Assembly: GCA_023229725.1 (NCBI GenBank)
Contig: JALNYR010000013.1
Span: 1 to 28,360 of the forward strand
Source: Dehalococcoidia bacterium
Lineage (GTDB): Bacteria > Chloroflexota > Dehalococcoidia > GIF9 > AB-539-J10
DNA length: 28,360 nucleotides
Reading direction: 5' to 3'
The position numbers and the translations under genes were made by a program. The notes beneath the pieces were generated by a model, which worked only from the letters and a program-made list of their open reading frames with translations, had not been told where the DNA came from and made no database searches. Shown in pieces: positions 8,676 to 15,855 of the stretch (the first letter of the stretch is position 1; each line of letters opens with the position of its first letter).

Positions 8676-10081
8676 TGGGCAGCTACACCTGGCTTGCACG
8701 GCACGTGCTGGCTCCGGGGATGGACCTTCTCCGGGGGACGCACACGATTCGCTGCCTCAAGGACCTGGAGGCATCGCAGTGGTGGCCGCCCGAGCGTGTC
8801 GAACAGCTCCAGTCGGAGCGCCTGCGGCGCCTCATCCACCACGCCTACGAACGCGTGCCATACTACCGCCGCCTGATGGATGATTCGGGCGTGAGCCCGG
8901 ATGCAGTCAGGACGGCCTCAGACCTGGCGAAGCTGCCCGCCCTCACGAAGGTGGACATCAGAGAGCATGTCGGCGAGATGCTCGCCGAGGGTTTCCCGCG
9001 TCGCGAACTGCTTGACGGGCACACCGGGGGCTCCACCGGCACGCCGCTGGCCTTCTACTCCTCGCGGGAGGCCCGCCTGTCACACGGCATGGCGCGCTCA
9101 CTGCGGGCGCTCGAGTGGGCCGGCCTGCGCCCGGGCGACCGAACGGTCCGGGTCATCAAGCGGCGACCCGCCGGCGCCGTGGAAGGAGCTCCGTTCGAGC
9201 GCATCTCCCATCGTCTCAACCGTGAGTCGTTCGAGGACTGCGCCGAGTTCTCTGACTCATCGCTGCCGCTCGTCGTCGAGCACATAGAGAGACTGCGGCC
9301 ACGTGCGCTGCGAGGTTACGCGAGCGCCGTCTGTATCATCGCGGAGTTCATCAGGGACTCCGGGATGCCGTCGCCGGACGTGGGAGCCGTTGTCGTGGGA
9401 GGAGAGCAGGTCTTCGCTGAACAACGCGCCCTGCTGCGGGAGGTGTTCCGGACCGAGCCGTTCTCAAGATACAGCTCCTTCGAGAACTTCGATATCGCGA
9501 TGGAGTGCGAGGCGCACACCGGAATGCACGTGGCGGCGGAGGACCTGATCGTGGAGATCGTCGACGACGGCGGTCACCCCGTCGAACCCGGACGGCAGGG
9601 GCGCGTGCTGGTCACGAGCCTGCACGAGTACGGCATGCCGCTCATACGCTACGACACGGACGACGAGAGTTCATTCGTCCCGGGTGCCTGCGCCTGTGGT
9701 CGGGCCCTTCCGCGTCTGTCCGACGTCGTCGGCAAGACCGGCAACACCATCTTCACACCATCCGGGAAGCGGCTTTCGCCGCTCACGCTTGGCTCTTCCG
9801 GTCTGGCTCCCCTCGGCATACGGCAGTTCCAGTTCATCCAGGAGGAACTCGACCGCGTGACGGTGAAGGTAGTGCCCGGCACGGGCCTCAGCGATGCGGA
9901 GGCGCAGGCTCTATCGGTGCGCCTCAAGGCACACTACGCCAGGACCCTGGGCGATGACGTCCGCGTGGACGTGGTCGTCGTCGACCGCATCGAACCAACG
10001 CCGGCAGGCAAGCACCTCTTCCTCATCTCGAAAGTGAGCCCTCCACCTCACCCGCGAGCCGGCTCCACGGAGAACGCCTGA
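8675..10081 (+). CDS. PaaK/CapK-like adenylate-forming ligase, array copy 2
   Basis: A 468-residue paralog starting at the ATG that overlaps the stop of copy 1 (TGATG); the same frame is open far upstream inside copy 1, but that part is a shadow. Motifs: TGGSTGTP (117-124), YSSFE (266-270), RYDTDD (325-330), CACGR (339-343) and K446 in GKHLFLISK. It resembles copy 1 along its whole length, including the SDSSLPL segment before the second subdomain and the unusual TDD in place of TGD, so these two are the most recent full-length duplication in the array. A variable stretch at about 158-190 (IKRRPAGAVEGAPFERISHR) differs from copy 1 and may line the acyl pocket. No carrier protein or CoA-pathway gene lies nearby. 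Confidence 0.93.
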   Translation: MGSYTWLARHVLAPGMDLLRGTHTIRCLKDLEASQWWPPERVEQLQSERLRRLIHHAYERVPYYRRLMDDSGVSPDAVRTASDLAKLPALTKVDIREHVGEMLAEGFPRRELLDGHTGGSTGTPLAFYSSREARLSHGMARSLRALEWAGLRPGDRTVRVIKRRPAGAVEGAPFERISHRLNRESFEDCAEFSDSSLPLVVEHIERLRPRALRGYASAVCIIAEFIRDSGMPSPDVGAVVVGGEQVFAEQRALLREVFRTEPFSRYSSFENFDIAMECEAHTGMHVAAEDLIVEIVDDGGHPVEPGRQGRVLVTSLHEYGMPLIRYDTDDESSFVPGACACGRALPRLSDVVGKTGNTIFTPSGKRLSPLTLGSSGLAPLGIRQFQFIQEELDRVTVKVVPGTGLSDAEAQALSVRLKAHYARTLGDDVRVDVVVVDRIEPTPAGKHLFLISKVSPPPHPRAGSTENA

Positions 10082-11484
10082 TGAGCGCCTACCCGTGGTT
10101 GGCGCGGCACGTGCTCGCCCCAACCCTCGACACCCTCCGCGGCACCCGCACCATGCAACGCATGGGAGAACTGGAACAGCTGCAGTGGTGGCCGGCCAGC
10201 CGCATCCGCGAGGCGCAGGCACAGCGCCTGCAGAGACTCATCTCCCGCTCCTACGAGTGCGTCCCCTTCTACCGGAGGTTGATGGACGAACGTGGCATCC
10301 GGCCGGGCGACATCAGAAGCCCCGACGACCTTGCCTGCCTGCCGGCACTGACGAAGAACACCATTCGCGCCCACCTTGAAGACCTGCTGGTGCGAGACGT
10401 TCCGCGCGAACGCCTCCGCTCAGGCCGGTCCGGCGGCACCACGGGAGAGCGGCTGGACTACTACTCGACCCGCGAGGAACGCCTCACCTTCGCCCACGCC
10501 CGGTGGCTGCTGTCGCTGGAGTGGAGCGGCGCGCAGTTCGGAGAAACTCACCTGTCCATCAGGCAGATGACCGCCGGCACCTCAGGCCGCGAGACCCGGA
10601 TGCTGCACCGCGCCAGCCTCAGGCTTCAGCGACTCGAGAGAATCGACACGATGCGCGTCACCGAAGAGAACCTCCCCGCGCTTGTCAGCCTCATCCAGCG
10701 AACGAAGCCGCGGTCCCTGTTCGCCTATCCCAGCGCACTCGCGCTCATCGCCTCGTACGCACGCGACCACGACCTGTCCTGCCCGACCGTACACGCCGTG
10801 TGTGTGGGAGGAGAACGGCTGCAGGACCGGCAGCGGGCTGTCCTGCAGCAGGTCTTCGGCAGCGAGCCCTGCATCAGGTACGGCTCGAACGAATTGCACT
10901 CGGTGGCCGCTCAATGTGAAGCGCACGGCGGCCTGCACATCCACGCAGACGACTTCATCATCGAGGTCGTGGACGACGACGGCAATCTCCTCTCCCCGGG
11001 CACGCGAGGACGGCTCCTCGTCACAAGCCTGCACAATCACGGCATGCCCTTCATCCGGTACGAAACAGGCGACATCGGCGCGCTGCTGCCGGGCGCGTGC
11101 CCGTGCGGCCGTGGTCTACCCCTGCTGGTTCCCCTCATCGGCAGGACTGCGGAGCGCGTATACGGCGCGAACGGGAGATGTGCTGACGCGATGGACCTCG
11201 ATATCGGCCGGGCCCTGCCTCCCGGCGTGGTGAACTACCAGCTGGTTCAGGAGACCGTCGACCGATTCGTCCTGAGTGTTGTTCCCGCCGCCGGCAACGA
11301 AGGGAACTCGTGGGACCCGGTCCCGGGCAGGGTCGCGGACATGATCACCTCCGCCACAGGCTCCAGACCCCGCATCGACCTGCATCTGGTCGACAGCATC
11401 GCAATGAACCTGTCGGGCAAGCGCCTCCCGTTCATCTCACACGTGTATCCCGCCACTTCTCGGGCGGAGCGGGATCGACGGTAG
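10081..11484 (+). CDS. PaaK/CapK-like adenylate-forming ligase, array copy 3 (divergent ATP loop)
   Basis: A 467-residue paralog that begins at the ATG overlapping the stop of copy 2 (TGATG) and closes the first operon. Its ATP loop is the most divergent in the array, SGGTTGER (117-124): it loses the proline, and the following PL-F-Y becomes RLDYY. Other motifs are intact: YGSNE (267-271), QCEAH, RYETGD (326-331), CPCGR (340-344) and K447 in GKRLPFIS. The C-terminal subdomain (from about 350) is also less like the other copies, with YGANGRCADAMDLDIG where others have a TPSGKRL-type loop. The SGGTTG core still fits nucleotide binding, so activity is likely but with altered kinetics or substrate. 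A gap of 119 bp with a new promoter follows. Confidence 0.92.
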   Translation: MSAYPWLARHVLAPTLDTLRGTRTMQRMGELEQLQWWPASRIREAQAQRLQRLISRSYECVPFYRRLMDERGIRPGDIRSPDDLACLPALTKNTIRAHLEDLLVRDVPRERLRSGRSGGTTGERLDYYSTREERLTFAHARWLLSLEWSGAQFGETHLSIRQMTAGTSGRETRMLHRASLRLQRLERIDTMRVTEENLPALVSLIQRTKPRSLFAYPSALALIASYARDHDLSCPTVHAVCVGGERLQDRQRAVLQQVFGSEPCIRYGSNELHSVAAQCEAHGGLHIHADDFIIEVVDDDGNLLSPGTRGRLLVTSLHNHGMPFIRYETGDIGALLPGACPCGRGLPLLVPLIGRTAERVYGANGRCADAMDLDIGRALPPGVVNYQLVQETVDRFVLSVVPAAGNEGNSWDPVPGRVADMITSATGSRPRIDLHLVDSIAMNLSGKRLPFISHVYPATSRAERDRR

Positions 11485-11514
11485 TTCCGTCTGCCGAGCT
11501 CCCGGTCACGGCGA

Positions 11515-11543
11515 TTGCCCGTTGAATCGAGGGCGCGCATAAT
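11515..11543 (+). promoter_or_regulatory. Promoter of the second half of the ligase array
   Basis: TTGCCC (11515-11520), a 17-bp spacer and CATAAT (11538-11543) lie in the only sizeable gap of the array. Initiation near 11550 leaves a leader of about 54 nt carrying AAGGT before the ATG at 11604. Matches the TTGNNN-N17-CATAAT layout of the promoter ahead of copy 1. Confidence 0.55.
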
Positions 11544-11603
11544 CGTTTCGCCGCGTCAGGCCGCGCGACCCAGCGGCCCGCCCCGCAGCCACAAGGTCAC
11601 AGA

Positions 11604-12995
11604 ATGAGCCTGTACCACGTCCTCGCCCGCCGGGTCATGGCCCCCGCACTGGACCTCGTCAGGGGATGCCACTGCATGTCCTCTCTGGCCGAGCTCGAGA
11701 AGAGCCAATGGTGGTCTCCCGACCGTATCGAGGCGCTCCAGCAGGAGCGGCTCGCGCAAACCATCCGGCATGCGTACGCTCACGTGCCCTACTACCGGCA
11801 GGTGATGCAGGAACGCGGGCTTGGGCCGGGCGATATCCGCACGTCCGGGGAGCTCGTGAAGCTGCCAATCGTCACCAAGGCCATCATCCGTGAGAGGATG
11901 AACGACATGGTCGCCGATAGCGTCCCGGAGAAGGACCTTCTCCCTTCGCGCACCAGCGGCTCTACCGGCAGCCCCCTGGTCTTCCGCATGACGAAGCACG
12001 ACCGCTACAGCTACGGACGTGCGCGCGGCCTGCTTGCCATGGAGTGGGCCGGCGTCACTCTGGGCGACAGGATCGCTACCTTCGCCAGCACCTTCGGCGT
12101 GCCGACAAGGCTGGAGAAAGCCATCAGCCCCGTGAGTGCCCGGTTCCGGCGGGCCATTGTGGTTCCATCCCTGTCCAGCGCGTCACTCGAAGATGTCGTG
12201 CGACTCTTGCACCGCGCCAGGCCACATGCGCTGGCCGCGTACCCCAGCGCACTTGCGCTCATCGCCGGGCACATCCGGGATTCGAAGCAGACCGCTCCGC
12301 GTCTGCACGCCATACTCACCGGTGGCGAGCAGATGTTCGACCACCAGCGCGCTCTCGTGCGCAACGTGTTCGGATTGGAGCCATTTGCACGATACGGCTC
12401 CCGCGAGAACTACGTCCTCGCTGCGGAGTGCGAAGCACACTCCGGACTGCACGTCTTCGTTCAGGACCTGGTGCTGGAGGTTGTTGACGACGATGGCGCC
12501 CCGGTGCCGCCGGGCAGCGTGGGCCGAATCCTCATCACGAACCTGCTCGCTCGCGGAATGCCCTTCATCCGCTACGACACCGGCGACCTTGGCGCATATG
12601 CCCCCACTCCCTGTCCGTGCGGGCGCGGCATGCCCCTGCTGGACATCCATTCGGGTCGTCGCTGCGACACCGTCTACACGCGCTCCGGCGGAAGATTCCC
12701 CGGCACCAGTATCGGGATATCGCGCTTCGGCCTTTTCGGCGTGTCGCAGTTCCAGCTGGTGCAGGAAGACCTGGACCATCTGCTCGTCCGCGCCATCGTC
12801 CACGGGGCATCGACACCTGAGTCGGTCGCCTCGGTGAAGCAGGGAATAGAGAGTGTACTGCGCCACAACCTCGGAGCCGATATCGCCATTGAGGTTGAAC
12901 TCGTCGACCACATCGAGCCGTCCCCCGCGGGGAAGTACGTCCCCGTCATCTCAAAGGTCGACCCGAATTCGTGGCTCAAGAGGGCCGAGGAATGA
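11604..12995 (+). CDS. PaaK/CapK-like adenylate-forming ligase, array copy 4
   Basis: A 463-residue paralog, the shortest of the seven and first of the second operon, with its own promoter and an AAGGT ribosome site. Motifs: TSGSTGSP (117-124), YGSRE (264-268), ECEAH, RYDTGD (323-328, the textbook form), CPCGR (337-341) and K444 in GKYVPVIS. By motif spelling it is the most canonical copy and may be closest to the ancestor. Two oddities: the N-terminal RGTHT segment of the other copies reads RGCHC (20-24), adding two cysteines, and the C-terminal tail DPNSWLKRAEE is shared almost exactly with copy 7 only. The stop overlaps the next start by four bases (ATGA). Confidence 0.93.
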   Translation: MSLYHVLARRVMAPALDLVRGCHCMSSLAELEKSQWWSPDRIEALQQERLAQTIRHAYAHVPYYRQVMQERGLGPGDIRTSGELVKLPIVTKAIIRERMNDMVADSVPEKDLLPSRTSGSTGSPLVFRMTKHDRYSYGRARGLLAMEWAGVTLGDRIATFASTFGVPTRLEKAISPVSARFRRAIVVPSLSSASLEDVVRLLHRARPHALAAYPSALALIAGHIRDSKQTAPRLHAILTGGEQMFDHQRALVRNVFGLEPFARYGSRENYVLAAECEAHSGLHVFVQDLVLEVVDDDGAPVPPGSVGRILITNLLARGMPFIRYDTGDLGAYAPTPCPCGRGMPLLDIHSGRRCDTVYTRSGGRFPGTSIGISRFGLFGVSQFQLVQEDLDHLLVRAIVHGASTPESVASVKQGIESVLRHNLGADIAIEVELVDHIEPSPAGKYVPVISKVDPNSWLKRAEE

Positions 12996-14419
12996 GCCTG
13001 TACCACGCGGTGGCCCGCCACATCCTCGCTCCCGGGTACGATGTACTGAGGGGCACTCACACGGCACAGTTCCTCGGAGAGCTGGAGCGTTCCCAGTGGT
13101 GGCCCCGCGAGCGCATCGAGGAGACTCAATCGCAGCGGCTGCGACAGCTCATCGAGCATGCCTACCAGACTGTCCCTCACTATCGCGTCGTCATGCAGCA
13201 GCGCCACGTCACGCCGGCGGATATCCGCTCCGCTGCCGACCTGACGCTGCTGCCGGTGCTCACCCGGCCCGAGGTGCAGGAACACAGGGACGAACTGCTG
13301 TCCGAGGGTTTCCCCGCAAGGCTGCTCCGTCCGACGAAGACGAGCGGCTCGACCGGAACGCCGCTGCTGTTCTACGGCACGCGGGAGGACCAGCTCAACC
13401 GGGGATTCGCTCGTGGCATCCGGGCTCTTGAGTGGACCGGGCTGCGCCTCGGCGATCGGAGTCTCAGCGTAGGCAGAGCACGGCTCTACTCCAGCGAGCG
13501 CGAGCGGATGCTTCGCGCGCTCAGCGCACAGTTACGGCACAGGTTGCTGCTTCCCATCGATAGCCTCACGAATGAAGCGCTGCCCGACATCGTCCGGCGC
13601 CTCTCGAAGCTGCGCCTTGACGGCATCGGCGGCTATCCCAACGGCGTTGCCCTCCTTGCCGCCGCCATGCTCGACTCGGGCACCCCTCCCCCCGCGCTGA
13701 AAGCCGTCGTGACCGGCGGAGCCGAACTGCTCAGCCACGAGCGGAGACTCATCCGAGAGGCCTTTGGACTCGAACCCTGCTCGAACTACAGCGCCTACGA
13801 GGCGTTCGCCATCGCCTGCGAGTGCCAGGCACACGAAGGACTCCACATCGCCGCGGAAGACCTGGTCATCGAGATCCTGGACGAGCAGAACCAGCCCGTG
13901 CCGCCGGGCACGCCCGGCAGGGTGATTGTCACGAATCTGCACAACTACGGCATGCCGTTCATCCGGTACGACCTTGGAGACGTCGGCACGCTGCTCGAAG
14001 GCAATTGCCCCTGCGGTCGGTCGCTGCCGCGACTCGGTGCGCTCGTCGGCAGGAAGAGCAGATTCTTCGTCACGAGGAGCGGCAGGCGTCTCTTCGCCGG
14101 CATGCTCTACCTGGACCGCCTCGCCGGACTTGGTATGAGACAGTACCAGGTCGTTCAGGAAGACTTCGACAACGTCGTCATGCGGCTCATACCCCCACCG
14201 GGCGAGACGTCTCCGGCCGCGCTGGCATCGCTCGAAGCAAAGGTACGCGACATGTTCGAACCGAAGTTGGGAACAGAACTCACGCTTCACATTGAGTTCG
14301 TCGACCACATCCTCCCCACGGAGGCGGGCAAGCACGTTTTCATGTACTCAAGAGTGGCGGGCACTGTCGCCGGGCAGTCATCCACAACGCGGCCGGGAGC
14401 GACAGGGGAAAGACCGTGA
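12992..14419 (+). CDS. PaaK/CapK-like adenylate-forming ligase, array copy 5
   Basis: A 475-residue paralog starting at the ATG of the ATGA overlap with copy 4. Motifs: TSGSTGTP (117-124), YSAYE (266-270), ECQAH, RYDLGD (325-330), CPCGR (339-343) and K447 in GKHVFMYS. The segment just after the ATP loop (REDQLNRGFARGIRALEW) is closer to copy 7 than to its neighbours. It has a C-terminal extension of about 20 residues rich in Gly, Ser and Thr beyond the last conserved strand, unlike copies 4 and 7, so that the stop can overlap the GTG of copy 6. The extension looks disordered. Enzyme class is secure, substrate unknown. Confidence 0.93.
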   Translation: MSLYHAVARHILAPGYDVLRGTHTAQFLGELERSQWWPRERIEETQSQRLRQLIEHAYQTVPHYRVVMQQRHVTPADIRSAADLTLLPVLTRPEVQEHRDELLSEGFPARLLRPTKTSGSTGTPLLFYGTREDQLNRGFARGIRALEWTGLRLGDRSLSVGRARLYSSERERMLRALSAQLRHRLLLPIDSLTNEALPDIVRRLSKLRLDGIGGYPNGVALLAAAMLDSGTPPPALKAVVTGGAELLSHERRLIREAFGLEPCSNYSAYEAFAIACECQAHEGLHIAAEDLVIEILDEQNQPVPPGTPGRVIVTNLHNYGMPFIRYDLGDVGTLLEGNCPCGRSLPRLGALVGRKSRFFVTRSGRRLFAGMLYLDRLAGLGMRQYQVVQEDFDNVVMRLIPPPGETSPAALASLEAKVRDMFEPKLGTELTLHIEFVDHILPTEAGKHVFMYSRVAGTVAGQSSTTRPGATGERP

Positions 14420-15855
14420 CTCTGTACAACAGGATGGCGCTCAACGTCTTCGCGCCGGCGGCGGACCTCATCCGCGGCACCCACACGATGTCGTCCCTTC
14501 GAGAGCTCGAAGCGTCGCAGTGGTGGCCGCGCGAACGGATAGATGAGCTGCAGGCGGGACGTCTGAACCGGCTCATCACACACGCCTACGAGCACGTCCC
14601 GTACTACCGACAGATCATGGACGAGCGGGGCCTCAAACCAGCAGACATCCTCTCCGCCGCAGACCTGCGGAAGCTGCCCATTCAAACAAAGGCCACCATC
14701 CGCGACGCAGGGGATTCGATTCTATCGGACGGCTTCACAAGGGCGGAGCTGCGTCCGATGTCAACGAGCGGCTCTACCGGCGAGCCGTTCTCTTTCTACA
14801 GCAGCGCCGAAGACCAGCTCTCCCACGGCATGGCGCGAGCGCTACTCGCGCTCCAGTGGGCGGGCCTCAGGATAGGCGACCGGTATGCGACTCTCATCCG
14901 GCCGAGGCACTACAGCAGATGGCGCGAGCAGTTGCTCCACCGTATGAGCCAGCGCGTCAGGCGGGCGGTCGAACTGGACTACGGCTCGCTCTCGGACGAC
15001 CACACGGCGCTGCTGGCGCGGCAGCTGCAACTGGGGCGCTTCACCTGTCTGGACGGCACACCACCGCTGTTGTGTCTTCTGGCCGGGTTCATCCGAAGCC
15101 GGGGACTCGACGCACCCCGCGTCCAGTCCATCGTCTGCAGCGGCGAGCAGCTCTACCCTCACGAGCGACAACTGCTCCGCGAGACGTTTGGCAGCGAGCC
15201 ATACTCCGTGTACAGCTCATTCGAGGTCTTCGAAATCGCCGGCGAGTGCCAGGCACATGCGGGCCTGCACGTGCATGCCGAAGACATCGTGGTCGAATTG
15301 GTGGACGAGGCGGGAATGCCCGCGCCCGCCGGACACGCGGGTCACATACTCATCACCAACCTGCACAACTACGTGATGCCGTTCGTGCGCTACGCAATCG
15401 GCGACATCGGCACACTCGACTCGACCCCGTGCTCATGCGGTCGTCACCTCCCCAGGCTGGTCGGCGTCGTCGGCCGTACCAGTGAGCTGATCGTGGCGCC
15501 GGACGGCCGGCGGGTCTTTGCCGCTGATCTCGGTCTCGAATCTTTCGGCTCGCTCGGTGTCAAGCAGTTCCGCATCGTCCAGAACGAGCGCGACAAAGTG
15601 ATAGCCCTCATCGTCTGGCATGAGGACGTCAGCCCGGACGCCCGCGCGGAGCGGGGAAGACAGATCGCCGAGACGCTTCGCGGCAGGGTCGGGCCAGGTA
15701 TCGAGGTGAAAGTCGAGACTGTGGAGCACATCGAACCTACCGCCGCGGGCAAGCACCTTGTCGTCGTCTCCCGGCTTGCATCTCGCTTTCCGTACGGTAT
15801 GCACGCGGCCGACGCGGGAACAACGGAAGACGCGCAGCAGGGAAGGAGCGTGTGA
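14416..15855 (+). CDS. PaaK/CapK-like adenylate-forming ligase, array copy 6
   Basis: A 479-residue paralog, the longest, starting at a GTG that overlaps the stop of copy 5 (GTGA). Motifs: TSGSTGEP (117-124), YSSFE (266-270), ECQAH, RYAIGD (325-330), CSCGR (339-343) and K446 in GKHLVVVS. Residues 13-87 are nearly identical to copy 7, and so is the DNA (14452-14678), but similarity then drops sharply. Where the other copies have a GYPxxxA-type motif, this copy reads CLDGTPPLLC (211-220). The acyl-site region therefore differs, pointing to a different substrate. A C-terminal tail of about 25 residues is unrelated to the other copies. The stop overlaps the GTG of copy 7. Confidence 0.93.
   Translation: MTLYNRMALNVFAPAADLIRGTHTMSSLRELEASQWWPRERIDELQAGRLNRLITHAYEHVPYYRQIMDERGLKPADILSAADLRKLPIQTKATIRDAGDSILSDGFTRAELRPMSTSGSTGEPFSFYSSAEDQLSHGMARALLALQWAGLRIGDRYATLIRPRHYSRWREQLLHRMSQRVRRAVELDYGSLSDDHTALLARQLQLGRFTCLDGTPPLLCLLAGFIRSRGLDAPRVQSIVCSGEQLYPHERQLLRETFGSEPYSVYSSFEVFEIAGECQAHAGLHVHAEDIVVELVDEAGMPAPAGHAGHILITNLHNYVMPFVRYAIGDIGTLDSTPCSCGRHLPRLVGVVGRTSELIVAPDGRRVFAADLGLESFGSLGVKQFRIVQNERDKVIALIVWHEDVSPDARAERGRQIAETLRGRVGPGIEVKVETVEHIEPTAAGKHLVVVSRLASRFPYGMHAADAGTTEDAQQGRSV
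14452..14678 (+). repeat. Near-identical N-terminal tract, copy in ligase 6
   Basis: This 227-bp tract matches 15888-16114 in ligase 7 with about 13 differences by hand count (roughly 94% identity), mostly at third codon positions. The flanking coding sequence diverges abruptly. It looks like a recent gene-conversion tract between neighbouring paralogs. Confidence 0.85.
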
